Source of the DNA: Seohaeicola saemankumensis
GTDB taxonomy: Bacteria; Pseudomonadota; Alphaproteobacteria; Rhodobacterales; Rhodobacteraceae
Length of the DNA: 64,000 nt
Direction: 5' to 3'
Assembly (NCBI RefSeq): GCF_020171285.1
Contig: NZ_JAIUZI010000001.1
Coordinates: forward strand, 62,001-126,000
Notes under the pieces: generated by a model
The model's input: only the letters and a program-made list of their open reading frames with translations
What the model was told of the DNA's origin: nothing
Databases searched by the model: none
Part shown: in pieces, positions 23,194 through 32,097 of the stretch
How positions within the stretch are numbered: position 1 is the first letter of the stretch
Layout of the letters: every line of letters begins with the position of its first letter
Translations under genes and position numbers: made by a program

Positions 23194-23664
23194 GTGCAAC
23201 AGGATGCGGCAGCAGCGCAGAAAAAGACATCGCTCGGCGATGACTACAATCCGATGTTTCAGGATATTGCGCGGTTCCGGGCGATCCTCTTCGATGCCTT
23301 GCTGAAACCGCATGACATGACCATGTCGCAGGGCTGGGTGCTGGTGCATCTTGTGCGCGAGAACGGTCTGCGTCAGTCCGAACTGGCGGATCGGCTCGAG
23401 GTGGCCACGGTCACCACGTCCAAGCTGATTGACCGGCTGGAGGCACGCGGTTATGTCGAGCGCCGCTCGGATCCCGAGGACCGCCGGTCAAATCGCGTTT
23501 ACGCCACCGAACGGGCCAAGTCGCTGGTCAAGATCATGACGCGGACGATTTTCGAGGTCGATGAAATCGCCAATCAGGGCGTCTCGCAGGCCGATCTGGA
23601 GACCACGCTCCGGGTGCTTGGCCGTATGCGCGCGAACCTGAAGACGGCGCTCAGCAACAGATAA
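23194..23664 (+). CDS. MarR-family transcriptional regulator
   Basis: A 156-residue winged-helix repressor. Residues ~50-110 carry the MarR core: MSQGWVLVHLVRENGLRQSE, LADRLEVATVTTSKLIDRLE and the wing YVERRSDPEDRRSNRVYA. The proposed start is the GTG at 23194, with AAGGGATA upstream. MarR proteins bind palindromes as dimers and release them on binding a phenolic or acyl-CoA-type ligand. It sits in the middle of the acyl-CoA cluster and is the best candidate to bind the three shared palindromic sites (near 12.84, 22.16 and 25.95 kb). No such site lies before the gene itself. Confidence 0.9.
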   Translation: MQQDAAAAQKKTSLGDDYNPMFQDIARFRAILFDALLKPHDMTMSQGWVLVHLVRENGLRQSELADRLEVATVTTSKLIDRLEARGYVERRSDPEDRRSNRVYATERAKSLVKIMTRTIFEVDEIANQGVSQADLETTLRVLGRMRANLKTALSNR

Positions 23665-23715
23665 CTCCGCCAGCCGGGTCCCCCGGCCGGAGATTTCCAG
23701 ACAAGGACACGTGCG

Positions 23716-24870
23716 ATGCCTGCAGACGCATCCGCGCCCCCGCTCGCGGGGTTGCGCATCATTGAATTCGCCGGGATCGGACCCGGACCCTTTGCCGGCA
23801 TGATGCTGGCCGACATGGGGGCCGAGATCATCCGAGTGGAACGGCCCGGCGCCACCTCGCCAACGGGGCAGGGCGCGCCCGAGCTCGACTTTCTCGCGCG
23901 CGGACGCCGTTCCATCGCGCTGAACATGAAAGCGCCCGGCGCGACCGGGCTGGCGCTCGACCTGATCGAGGGCGCCGACGGGCTGATCGAAGGCTTTCGC
24001 CCGGGCGTGATGGAGCGCCTGGGCCTCGGCCCCGAGGTCTGCCTCGCCCGCAATCCCCGGCTCGTCTATGGACGCATGACCGGGTGGGGCCAGGACGGGC
24101 CGGTGGCGCAGACCGCGGGCCATGATCTGAACTACATCGCCCTGTCCGGCGCGCTCTGGGCCAGTGGCGAGGCGGACCGCGCGCCGACCTTCCCGCTCAA
24201 CCTGCTGGGCGACTTCGGCGGCGGCGGCATGTTTCTGGCCTTTGGCATGGTCACCGGCCTGCTCAAGGCCGCGCGCACCGGCGAGGGCGACGTGATCGAC
24301 GCCGCCATCGTCGACGGCACCGCCGCCCTGATGGCGATGATCTATTCGCGGCGGGCCATGGGTCTGTGGCGCGACGAACGGGCGGCCAACGCGCTGGACG
24401 GCGGCGTGCCATGGTACGGCGTCTATGAATGCGCCGACGGCGGCTGGATCACCATCGGGGCGCTCGAGCCGCAGTTCTGGGCCGTGCTGCTGGACCGGCT
24501 GGGGCTGTCACCGGCCGAGATGGGGGACCGTGCCGACCGCAGCCTCTGGCCCGCGATGCGAGAGAAATTCACTACGCTCTTCCTGTCGCAGCCCCGCGAT
24601 CACTGGGTCGCGCGCCTGCAGGACACGGACGCCTGTTTCGCCCCGGTGCTCAGCCCTGCCGAGGCACCCGATCATCCCCATAACCGGGCGCGCGGCATCT
24701 TTTCCGACGGGCCGGCACAGCCGATGCCTGCGCCGCGTTTCGCCCGTGCACAGACGCCGCTGCCCGCCGCGCCGCCCTGTCCCGGTGCCGACAGCCGCGC
24801 CGTCCTCAAAGACATCGGGCTGCCCGCCGACAAAATCGACAGCCTGTTCCTGCAGGGCATCGTGAGCTGA
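23716..24870 (+). CDS. Alpha-methylacyl-CoA racemase (family III CoA-transferase fold)
   Basis: A 384-residue protein of the CaiB/BaiF fold. The racemase catalytic pair is present: His136 in [13 protein letters not shown] and Asp166 in [15 protein letters not shown], 30 residues apart as in the M. tuberculosis enzyme (His126/Asp156). It interconverts (R)- and (S)-2-methylacyl-CoA esters, which acyl-CoA dehydrogenases need in the S form. Its presence is the best clue that the cluster degrades an alpha-methyl-branched acid such as an isoprenoid or sterol side chain. The ATG at 23716 is 52 bp after marR, in the same direction. Confidence 0.9.
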   Translation: MPADASAPPLAGLRIIEFAGIGPGPFAGMMLADMGAEIIRVERPGATSPTGQGAPELDFLARGRRSIALNMKAPGATGLALDLIEGADGLIEGFRPGVMERLGLGPEVCLARNPRLVYGRMTGWGQDGPVAQTAGHDLNYIALSGALWASGEADRAPTFPLNLLGDFGGGGMFLAFGMVTGLLKAARTGEGDVIDAAIVDGTAALMAMIYSRRAMGLWRDERAANALDGGVPWYGVYECADGGWITIGALEPQFWAVLLDRLGLSPAEMGDRADRSLWPAMREKFTTLFLSQPRDHWVARLQDTDACFAPVLSPAEAPDHPHNRARGIFSDGPAQPMPAPRFARAQTPLPAAPPCPGADSRAVLKDIGLPADKIDSLFLQGIVS

Positions 24871-24921
24871 CCGCCCCGCCGCAGGAACGCTGACCCAGAC
24901 ACCAGATCAGGAGAACTACGC

Positions 24922-25899
24922 ATGACAACCCCTGCCATCCTGCGCCACTTGCGCCTGCCGCTGATCGGCAGCCCGCTGTTCATCATCTCCACCCCCGATC
25001 TGGTGATCGCCCAGTGCAAGGCGGGTGTCGTCGGCTCCTTCCCCGCGCTCAATGCACGCGAGAAGGACGGCCAGAGCCTCGACGCATGGCTGACCCGCAT
25101 TACCGAAGAGCTGGACCGCCACAACCAGGCCAACCCGGACAGTCCCGCCGCGCCCTATGCGGTCAACCAGATCGTGCACAAGTCGAACACCCGGCTGGAG
25201 CGCGATATCGAGACCTGCGCCCGGCACGGGGTGCCGCTCTGGATCACGTCGCTGGGCGCGCAGACATGGGTCAACGACGCAGCCCACTCCTGCGGCGGGA
25301 TCGTCCTGCATGACGTGATCAACAACCGCTTTGCCAAGAAGGCCATCGAAAAGGGCGCCGACGGGCTGATTGCGGTGGCGGCCGGGGCGGGTGGCCATGC
25401 CGGGGCGCTGTCGCCCCTGGCGCTGGTGCAGGAAATCCGCAGCTGGTTCGACGGGCCGCTGTACCTGTCGGGCGCGATCGCCACGGGTGATTCCCTGCTC
25501 GCCGCGCTGGCGATGGGCGCCGACGGCGGCTATGCCGGCTCGGCCTTTATCGCCACCGAAGAGGCGAATGCGGTCGAGGCCTACAAAAACATGATCGTCG
25601 AAAATGGCGCCGACGATATCGTCTATTCTGACCTCTTCACCGGGGTCTGGGGCAACTACCTGAAGCCCTCGATCGCCGCCGCCGGGCTGGACCCGGATGC
25701 GCTCGAACGCTCCGACCCGTCGCGGATGAGCTTTGCGGAAGATCGAGAAAAACCAAAGAGCTGGAAAGAGATCTGGGGGTCTGGCCAGGGTATCGGCGCG
25801 GTGCATGATGTGGTGTCCACCGCCGCGCTCGTGGAACGGCTCAAAGGGGAATTCGATGCTGCTCGGGCGCGGCTGACACGGCAGCTCGACCAGGGTTGA
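24922..25899 (+). CDS. Nitronate monooxygenase-family FMN flavoprotein
   Basis: A 325-residue TIM-barrel FMN protein of the NPD/nitronate monooxygenase superfamily. Seen are PLIGSPLFIISTPDLVIAQ at the N-terminus, the His-containing AGAGGHAGALSP loop at the catalytic position, and the phosphate-binding GAIATGDSLLAALAMGADG with GSAFIAT. In catabolic clusters, relatives of this family often act as enoyl reductases or NADH:quinone reductases rather than on nitronates, so the reaction is left open. AGGAGAACTACGC precedes the ATG. It lies 51 bp after the racemase gene and probably shares its transcript. Confidence 0.88.
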   Translation: MTTPAILRHLRLPLIGSPLFIISTPDLVIAQCKAGVVGSFPALNAREKDGQSLDAWLTRITEELDRHNQANPDSPAAPYAVNQIVHKSNTRLERDIETCARHGVPLWITSLGAQTWVNDAAHSCGGIVLHDVINNRFAKKAIEKGADGLIAVAAGAGGHAGALSPLALVQEIRSWFDGPLYLSGAIATGDSLLAALAMGADGGYAGSAFIATEEANAVEAYKNMIVENGADDIVYSDLFTGVWGNYLKPSIAAAGLDPDALERSDPSRMSFAEDREKPKSWKEIWGSGQGIGAVHDVVSTAALVERLKGEFDAARARLTRQLDQG

Positions 25900-25938
25900 C
25901 AACAAACGCGAGTGGTGACGGGTAAAATGCCAGCAAAT

Positions 25939-25969
25939 AAATTGCTAGATAATAGTTATCATGCTACTT
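25939..25969. promoter_or_regulatory. Operator-like site C before the TRAP transporter operon
   Basis: AAATTGCTAG, an 11-nt spacer ATAATAGTTAT, and CATGCTACTT align with sites A and B (shared core GCTNG, 11 nt, CANGCT, with GTTAT just before the second half as in A). It lies 57 bp upstream of dctP. It is the most diverged copy: 7 of 10 bases match in the first half. Confidence 0.6.
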
Positions 25970-26026
25970 AACTTGTGAGAGAGGATCCGGAGTCGGCTGT
26001 GACCCGGGAGAATGGGAGGAACTGAA

Positions 26027-27085
26027 ATGAAATCGATACTTGGTACGGTCGCGCTGGCGACAACGATGACCGCGGCGGCGATGTCGGCCCAGGCGGAAAC
26101 CCGTCTGATCGCCAATGAACCGGGTCCCAACCGAGGGGTCCGCGCAAAGGCGGTGACCTACATCGCCGAACAGATCGCCGAACGCACCGGCGGCGAGGTC
26201 ACGGTCGAACAGAACTGGGGCGGCGCATTGTTCAAGACCAACGCCGCGCTTGAATCCATCGGCCTCGGCGTGGCGGATATGGGCGTGATCATCGGCGCTT
26301 ATTCAGCCTCGGAATTCCCTGAACTGCAGATGGCGGGGCTGCAGCTGAAACCGGCGCATCCGTGGGTGATGATGCAGGCGATGTACGAACTGTTCACCAC
26401 CAACGAACAGATTCAGGCCCGGCTGAACGACATGAATATCGAATACATCTCGACCTTCTCGCTGACGCCGGGAATCCTCGCCTGCTCGGGCGAAGGCATC
26501 CGGTCGCTGGCCGATGTGCCGGGCGTGAAATTCGCCCACACCGGCTCGACCACCGACATCTTTGGCGAGCTGGGCGGCAACCTCGTGTCGATGCCGATCT
26601 ACGATGTGTATCAGGGCATGGAAACGGGGCTGGTCGAATGCTCGGTCTCCTATGCCTATTACACCGTGGCGTCCAAGCTGAACGAACTGATCGACACCGT
26701 CACCGACATGCATTTCTCCAGCCTGGCCAGCCTCGCGACCTTTGTGAACAAGGATACCTTTGACGCGCTGTCGCCAGAGCATCAGGAGATCATCCGGCAA
26801 ATCGGCCGCGACACGATGGATTTCTATGGCCAGAACCTGATGGCCGCTGACATCAAGGCGATGGAGACGCTGACAACTGGCGAAAACGCCGTTGACCTGG
26901 TCGAGCTGCCCGATGCGGAATACGCCCGCATCACCGAACTCGTGCAGCCCTCCATCGACAAGTGGAAGGCCGACATGGCGGCCGTCGGCGGCGATGGCGA
27001 CGCCATGATCCAGGAACTCTATGCGCTGATCGACAAATGGACCGGCGTGATGGAAACCGAGGGGCTGCCCTGGGATCGCAAGTGA
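26027..27085 (+). CDS. dctP: TRAP transporter substrate-binding protein DctP
   Basis: A periplasmic solute receptor of 352 residues. A Sec signal peptide (charged start, then VALATTMTAAAMSAQA) precedes ETRLIANEPGPNRG. DctP-family features include QNWGGALFKTNAALESIGLG near the N-terminus and the conserved ligand-contact region around GVKFAHTGSTTDIFGELGG. GGGAGGAA before the ATG at 26027 favours that start over an upstream in-frame ATG. The adjoining dctQ and dctM genes complete the transporter. The ligand is probably a carboxylate that the neighbouring acyl-CoA ligase activates (inference). Confidence 0.93.
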   Translation: MKSILGTVALATTMTAAAMSAQAETRLIANEPGPNRGVRAKAVTYIAEQIAERTGGEVTVEQNWGGALFKTNAALESIGLGVADMGVIIGAYSASEFPELQMAGLQLKPAHPWVMMQAMYELFTTNEQIQARLNDMNIEYISTFSLTPGILACSGEGIRSLADVPGVKFAHTGSTTDIFGELGGNLVSMPIYDVYQGMETGLVECSVSYAYYTVASKLNELIDTVTDMHFSSLASLATFVNKDTFDALSPEHQEIIRQIGRDTMDFYGQNLMAADIKAMETLTTGENAVDLVELPDAEYARITELVQPSIDKWKADMAAVGGDGDAMIQELYALIDKWTGVMETEGLPWDRK

Positions 27086-27167
27086 CCCGCATGCCCCCCG
27101 GGCCGGCGCCTCTGGCGCCGGCCTCCCCGACATTCAGCCTGCCTGATCCCACGGAACGGAACCCGTC

Positions 27168-27659
27168 ATGAAACGCATCGAGAATGCCCTCGATACGGTG
27201 GCCGCCGTTGCCATCGTCGCCCTGTGCATCCTGATCACCGCCAACATCGTCGCCCGCGAGGTCATCAAGACCGGGGTGCCCGACATCATCATCATCGTAC
27301 AGGAACTGATGATCCCGGCGATCCTCTTTCCGCTGGCCGCCGCCACCGCCGCGCGCGGGCATATCGCCATCGACGTGATCTCGAATTTCTTTCCTGCCCC
27401 GCTCAGGCGATGGATCGCGGTCCTGGCCGCGCTGATCGGTCTGGTCGTCGTGACCGTGCTGCTGATGGCCGGCTGGATGGAGTTCTGGAAGACCCTGCAT
27501 TCAAACGCGCATTACGGCGGCACCTTCCAGTGGCCCAAATGGCCCGGCCGCGCCCTGTTCGTGCTGGCCATCGCAATGTTTGAACTGCGCCTGCTGCACG
27601 TCCTCTGGGTCGATCTGCGCGTCGCCGTTTCCGGCCGGCCGGCCCCCGAAACCCTCTGA
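27168..27659 (+). CDS. dctQ: TRAP transporter small membrane subunit DctQ
   Basis: A 163-residue inner-membrane protein with four hydrophobic segments (about residues 11-30, 45-65, 85-105, 128-150), the usual DctQ topology. The conserved motif region VQELMIPAILFPLAAATAAR with GHIAIDVI, after the second segment, is typical. It follows dctP by 82 bp and precedes dctM by 15 bp. It bridges the receptor and the DctM channel in Na+-driven uptake. Confidence 0.9.
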   Translation: MKRIENALDTVAAVAIVALCILITANIVAREVIKTGVPDIIIIVQELMIPAILFPLAAATAARGHIAIDVISNFFPAPLRRWIAVLAALIGLVVVTVLLMAGWMEFWKTLHSNAHYGGTFQWPKWPGRALFVLAIAMFELRLLHVLWVDLRVAVSGRPAPETL

Positions 27660-27674
27660 GCGGAAACACCTGAA

Positions 27675-29015
27675 ATGGATCTTGCTACTGTTGGCTACGT
27701 TGCCTGCGCGGCCGTCATCTTCCTGCTGGCCATCCGCGTGCCGATTTCCTTTGCCATCGGGGGTGTCGCCGTCTGCGCCATCTTCGTGGTGTTCGCCTTC
27801 CGAACCGGCACCTTCATGCCGGAACGCGCCTTCTGGACCACCCTTTCGCTGTCCTTCTCCGCCAGCTTCGATCTGGTGCACAGCTACAACCTGTCGATGA
27901 TCCCGCTGTTCATTGCGCTTGGGCATATCGCCTACAAGGCCGGGATCACCACCGAGATCTACGAGGCCGCCCGCGTCTGGCTGGCCCGGCTGCCCGGCGG
28001 TGTCGCCATCGCCAGCATCGCGGGCTGCGGCGGCTTTTCCGCCATATCGGGATCATCCATCGCCTGCGCCTCGACCATGGGCCGCATCTGCACGCCCGAG
28101 ATGCTTCGGCTGAATTACGACCCGCGCCTTGCCACCGCCTCGGTGGCGGCGGGGGGCACGCTGGGCTCGCTGATCCCGCCGTCGGTCCTGTTCATCATCT
28201 ACGGCATCTTCACCGAAAGCTCGATCAGCAAGCTGTTCCTGGCGGGGTTCCTGCCCGGCGTGATCTCGATGCTGGGCTATACCCTCGTCGTCGTCCTGTG
28301 GGTCCGCCGCGATCCGGCTATCGCGCCGCGCCCCAAGGAGATTGTGCCGCTGCGCGAACGGCTTAGGGCGGGGCTGCGCTGCTGGCCGGCGGTGCTGCTG
28401 TTCCTGATGGTGATCGGCGGTATCTACGGTGGGGTCTTTACCGCCACCGAGGCTGCCGCGATCTCGCTGATGTTCGCCACCATCCTCGGCATGGCGCGGG
28501 GGTTGATCCGGCTTCGCGACGTCATTCCGCTGCTGCGCGAAACCATGGCCACCACCGGCGCGATCTTCTTCATCGCCGCCTGCGCCAAGATCTTTGTCGC
28601 GCTGATCGCCCTGACGGGGCTGTCGAATTCGCTGGTCGGCCTGCTCGACGACGCCGCTATCGGATCGGGGCTGTTCATCCTGCTGGTCTGCCTGATCTAC
28701 CTCGTCCTCGGCATGTTCCTCGACCCCGTGGGCATCATGGTGCTGACCCTGCCGCTGATGATCCCGATGGTCGAAAGCTATGGGCTGAACCTGATCTGGT
28801 TCGGCGTGGTCATCGTCAAGCTGCTGGAAATAGGGCTTATCACACCGCCCGTCGGGCTGAACGTCTTCGTGCTGGCCAGCGTGCTCGAGGACAAGGTCGA
28901 GATCGGCAAGATCTTCTCGGGCCTCTGGCGCTTTCTCGGGATCGACCTGGTGGTGCTGGCGATCCTGATCGGGGTCCCGGCGATCTCGCTCTACCTGCCC
29001 ACCAGCATGAACTGA
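27675..29015 (+). CDS. dctM: TRAP transporter large permease subunit DctM
   Basis: A 446-residue polytopic inner-membrane protein, the transport channel of the TRAP system. Family motifs include SMIPLFIALGHIAYKAGI, AGCGGFSAISGSSIACASTM and the second-half repeat LVLGMFLDPVGIMVLTLP, then GLITPPVGLNVFVLAS. About a dozen hydrophobic segments are visible. The ATG lies 15 bp after dctQ, and 10 bp after dctM comes the acyl-CoA ligase gene, so transport and activation are co-transcribed. Confidence 0.94.
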   Translation: MDLATVGYVACAAVIFLLAIRVPISFAIGGVAVCAIFVVFAFRTGTFMPERAFWTTLSLSFSASFDLVHSYNLSMIPLFIALGHIAYKAGITTEIYEAARVWLARLPGGVAIASIAGCGGFSAISGSSIACASTMGRICTPEMLRLNYDPRLATASVAAGGTLGSLIPPSVLFIIYGIFTESSISKLFLAGFLPGVISMLGYTLVVVLWVRRDPAIAPRPKEIVPLRERLRAGLRCWPAVLLFLMVIGGIYGGVFTATEAAAISLMFATILGMARGLIRLRDVIPLLRETMATTGAIFFIAACAKIFVALIALTGLSNSLVGLLDDAAIGSGLFILLVCLIYLVLGMFLDPVGIMVLTLPLMIPMVESYGLNLIWFGVVIVKLLEIGLITPPVGLNVFVLASVLEDKVEIGKIFSGLWRFLGIDLVVLAILIGVPAISLYLPTSMN

Positions 29016-29025
29016 AGGAGCAACC

Positions 29026-30552
29026 ATGCAGCGTTTTTCCCCACCCGCCTTGGCCGACGAATCCTTCCTCGATTTCGGCGCCGCGATCCAGGCCAACGCC
29101 CGTGAACAGCGGGCGAAACCGGCGGTCATTCTCGGCGATCGCACGGTCAGCTGGGCCGACTTCGGCGCCATGGTCGCCCGCGTCTGTGGCCGCCTGCGAT
29201 CCCAAGGGATCGGCCGTGGCGATTTCGTTGCCTCGCTGGCCGAGAACTCGATCGAACACGTGGTGCTCTATTGCGCCGTGATCTCCGCCGGGGCCTGCAT
29301 GGTGCCGCTGCCCTTCTCGGCCACGCCCGAGGCGCTGACCCGCATGATGCAGGACAGCGCCGCCCGGCTGCTCTTTGCGTCTCCGGCCCAGGCCGGGGTC
29401 GCCGCGACGCTCGGCGCGGCCGAGGTGATCGACCTTGCTAGCCTGCAGGACTGGGCCGCCACCGCCACGGCGTCGGCCCCGGCCGAGGTCGGGCCCGACG
29501 ATCTGTTCAACATCATCTATTCCTCGGGCACCACGGGCCTGCCCAAGGGCATCCTGCACGATCACCGCTTCCGCTCCCGCCAGTTGCTGCGGATCACCCG
29601 CTTTGGCCTGACCCGCGACGACCGGCTGGTGATCTCGACCCCGATCTATTCCAACACCACGCTGTTCGGGATGCTGCCGACCCTGTCTCTGGGTGCCACG
29701 CTGATCGTGATGGCCAAATTCGATACCCAGGGGTTCCTCCGGCTCAGCCAGTCGATGCGGCCGACCCACGCTGTTCTGGTTCCGGTGCAATACATGCGCC
29801 TGATGGCCGAACCGGGCTTCGACGACTATGATCTGACCAGCTATCGCTGCAAGTTCTCGACCTCCGCGCCGTTGCCCGGCAGCCTGATCGCGCAGGTGAT
29901 GGCGCGCTGGCCCGGCAACCTTATCGAAGTCTATGGCATGACCGAGGGCGGGATCTCCACCGCGCTCAACTGCGAGGCCTTTCCTGACAAATGGGATACT
30001 GTTGGCCGTCCCGGCGACGGGGTCGACATGCGGGTGATCGACGAAGAGGGCCGCGAACTGCCCGCCGGGGACTTTGGCGAACTCGTCGGCCGTGCGCCGT
30101 CGATGACGGTGGGCTATCACAATCTCGCCCAGACCACCGCTGATCTCTTCTGGCACGATGCGCAGGGCAATGCCTTTATCCGGTCCGGCGACATGGGCCG
30201 GGTGGACGATGACGGCTTTGTCCACCTGATGGACCGCAAGAAGGACATGATCATTTCCGGCGGGTTCAACATCTACGCCGCCGACCTCGAGGCCGCTCTG
30301 CGCCAGCATCCCGATGTCACCGATACCGCCGTCATCGCGATCCCCAGCGAGGCCTGGGGCGAAACACCGCTCGGCCTCGTCGTGCTGCGGGCGGCGGCGG
30401 TCAGCACCGAGGAAGAAATCCTGTCATTTGCCAACGCGCGGCTGGGCAAGACTCAGCGCCTGTCCCGGGTCGAAATCCGCACGGACCTGCCGCGCAGCGA
30501 GATCGGCAAGGTGCTCAAGAAGGAACTGCGGGACGCGTACTGGCCGGGTTGA
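29026..30552 (+). CDS. AMP-forming acyl-CoA ligase, last gene of the TRAP operon
   Basis: A 508-residue ANL-superfamily ligase. Motifs are the P-loop NIIYSSGTTGLPKGILHDH, IEVYGMTEGGIS, the hinge region FIRSGDMGRVDDDGFV, the switch MDRKKDMIISGGFNIYAADL, and the terminal lysine region LPRSEIGKVLKKELR. AAGGAGCAACC precedes the ATG, 10 bp after dctM, so it is translationally linked to the importer and likely acts on its cargo. It is a different subtype from the ligase at 19.4-20.9 kb, which suggests two acids, or two intermediates, are activated. Confidence 0.92.
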   Translation: MQRFSPPALADESFLDFGAAIQANAREQRAKPAVILGDRTVSWADFGAMVARVCGRLRSQGIGRGDFVASLAENSIEHVVLYCAVISAGACMVPLPFSATPEALTRMMQDSAARLLFASPAQAGVAATLGAAEVIDLASLQDWAATATASAPAEVGPDDLFNIIYSSGTTGLPKGILHDHRFRSRQLLRITRFGLTRDDRLVISTPIYSNTTLFGMLPTLSLGATLIVMAKFDTQGFLRLSQSMRPTHAVLVPVQYMRLMAEPGFDDYDLTSYRCKFSTSAPLPGSLIAQVMARWPGNLIEVYGMTEGGISTALNCEAFPDKWDTVGRPGDGVDMRVIDEEGRELPAGDFGELVGRAPSMTVGYHNLAQTTADLFWHDAQGNAFIRSGDMGRVDDDGFVHLMDRKKDMIISGGFNIYAADLEAALRQHPDVTDTAVIAIPSEAWGETPLGLVVLRAAAVSTEEEILSFANARLGKTQRLSRVEIRTDLPRSEIGKVLKKELRDAYWPG

Positions 30553-30575
30553 AGTGTACCTCCATCGACATCCGG

Positions 30576-31472
30576 TCACAGGATGTTGGCCCGCTCGATG
30601 TCCTGCCGCGTGAATTCGATCAGGCTGCGCAGCTTGCGCGGCAGGCTGCGGCCTTCGAGGTACACCGCCGAAATCGGGCTCGGCTCGCCCTGATAACCGG
30701 TCAGGATCGGCACCAGCTGCCCGCCTGAAATGGCGTCCTTCAGGGCAAAGCTCGGTCCATAGACGATGCCCTGCCCACCCACGGCCAGCTCGCAGGCGGC
30801 CCGAGCCGAATTGACCATGAACCGCCCCGAAATGGTCACGACCTGCTCCTCTCCGTCCCTGAGAAAGATCCAGCGATTGGCGGCGCGGCGGTTGGTGTCC
30901 ACGATACAGCGATGCCGCACCAGGTCGCGCGGGTGCTCCGGCATGCCGTGTTCCGACAGGTAGGCGGGGCTGGCGGCGGCATGAACCTGGAAGGCGCCAA
31001 GCTTGCGCGTGCGCACCGACAACATGTCCGTCCGGCCGATGCGGATCGCCAGGTCGATCCCGTCCGTGGCCAGGTCGGAAAACCGGTCGGTCAGGCGCAG
31101 GTCGATGGACAGGCCGGGATGCAGGGCGGCGAACCGGCCCAGCATGCCGTTCACATAGACTTCGCCAAAGGTCACCGGGGCCGAGATGCGGATGGTCCCG
31201 GTGAACCCCCGCGCATCCTCGCTGACCTCGGCCAGCATGTCGTCCAGTTCGTCGATCAACCCCGGCGCGCGGGCCATCAGATCCTCGCCCGCCGCCGTCA
31301 GCCCGACCTTTCGGGTGGTGCGCTGCAACAGCCGCACCCCCAGCCGGTCCTCCAGCGCGCCGACATATTTTGATGTCAGCCGGTTCGAAATCCCCATCTG
31401 CCGGGCCGCGGCGGTGAACGACCCGGTCTGCGCCGTCGCGACAAAGGCTTTCAATCCGTCGATCCGGTCCAT
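30576..31472 (-). CDS. LysR-family regulator of the DoxX/dioxygenase/GST operon
   Basis: A 298-residue LysR regulator. The helix-turn-helix is FVATAQTGSFTAAARQMGIS within residues 1-60. The effector domain follows from about residue 90 (GTIRISAPVTFGEVYVNGML), as in the CrgA/YhaJ-like branch. It is transcribed away from doxX, and the 150-bp gap holds the inverted repeat AGAATG-N13-CATTCT. In E. coli the LysR protein YhaJ controls yqjF (doxX-type); the parallel with this cluster suggests quinone or nitroaromatic sensing. It converges with the acyl-CoA ligase gene 23 bp away. Confidence 0.9.
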   Translation of the reverse strand: MDRIDGLKAFVATAQTGSFTAAARQMGISNRLTSKYVGALEDRLGVRLLQRTTRKVGLTAAGEDLMARAPGLIDELDDMLAEVSEDARGFTGTIRISAPVTFGEVYVNGMLGRFAALHPGLSIDLRLTDRFSDLATDGIDLAIRIGRTDMLSVRTRKLGAFQVHAAASPAYLSEHGMPEHPRDLVRHRCIVDTNRRAANRWIFLRDGEEQVVTISGRFMVNSARAACELAVGGQGIVYGPSFALKDAISGGQLVPILTGYQGEPSPISAVYLEGRSLPRKLRSLIEFTRQDIERANIL

Positions 31473-31488
31473 CGCCTACACCAAATTG

Positions 31489-31513
31489 AGAATGTTTTGT
31501 TCCCAGTCATTCT
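31489..31513. promoter_or_regulatory. Inverted repeat in the lysR-doxX divergent promoter
   Basis: AGAATG (31489-31494), a 13-nt spacer and CATTCT (31508-31513) form an exact inverted repeat 17 bp from the lysR start. The spacing and place fit a LysR recognition site. The region up to the doxX start is AT-rich compared with its surroundings. Confidence 0.5.
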
Positions 31514-31622
31514 ATAAATTCGCCATTTTGTTGATTGTTGGCAAGTTCTAAGTTGGGACCATCGAAATAGACCGCCCCGATGGCACCGACCGGATGGGCA
31601 ACCGACCAAAGGAGACAAATCC

Positions 31623-32045
31623 ATGATCGACCAGAAAACCGCCCCCTATGCCGCCCTTGCCCTGCGCCTCGTGACCGGCGCGCTCTTTCTTGCCCATGGC
31701 CTGACCAAGCTGCTGGTCTTCACCATTCCCGGCACCGTCGGCTTTTTCGAAAGCCTCGGCTTGCCCGCCATCGTGGCCTATCTGACCATCATCGCGGAAA
31801 TCGGCGGCGGCGTCGCGCTGATCCTCGGTGTCGCCACCCGCCTCGTTTCGCTGGCCGTCCTGCCGGTGCTGCTCGGCGCGGTCTGGGTCCACTCCGGCGC
31901 CGGCTGGATGTTCTCGAACGAAGGCGGCGGCTGGGAATTCCCGCTGTTCTGGGCCGTGGCCCAGGCCTCCCTCGCCCTGCTGGGCAGCGGCGCCTTCGCG
32001 CTCAAGCTGAAGGTTGTCGAAAAGACCCTCGGCCAGTACGCCTGA
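31623..32045 (+). CDS. DoxX-family membrane protein
   Basis: A 140-residue inner-membrane protein with four hydrophobic segments and the DoxX signatures LRLVTGALFLAHGLTKLL near the start and AEIGGGVALILGVATRL mid-chain. Relatives (YqjF, MhqP, DoxD/X) are induced by quinones, thiol stress or nitroaromatics; the molecular role is unsettled. GGAGACAAATCC precedes the ATG. It starts an operon with the extradiol-dioxygenase-like and glutathionyl-hydroquinone reductase genes, matching the E. coli yqjF-yqjG association. Confidence 0.88.
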   Translation: MIDQKTAPYAALALRLVTGALFLAHGLTKLLVFTIPGTVGFFESLGLPAIVAYLTIIAEIGGGVALILGVATRLVSLAVLPVLLGAVWVHSGAGWMFSNEGGGWEFPLFWAVAQASLALLGSGAFALKLKVVEKTLGQYA

Positions 32046-32053
32046 TGGAAACG

Positions 32054-32075
32054 GATGCCGCCTTCGGGCGGCATC
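32054..32075. other. UUCG-capped hairpin between doxX and the dioxygenase gene
   Basis: GATGCCGCC, a TTCG tetraloop and GGCGGCATC form a perfect 9-bp stem in the 52-bp gap between two genes of one operon. No T-run follows. It is likely an mRNA-processing or stability element rather than a terminator. Confidence 0.6.
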
Positions 32076-32097
32076 TCCCCGATATCGGAGCCGTAAG

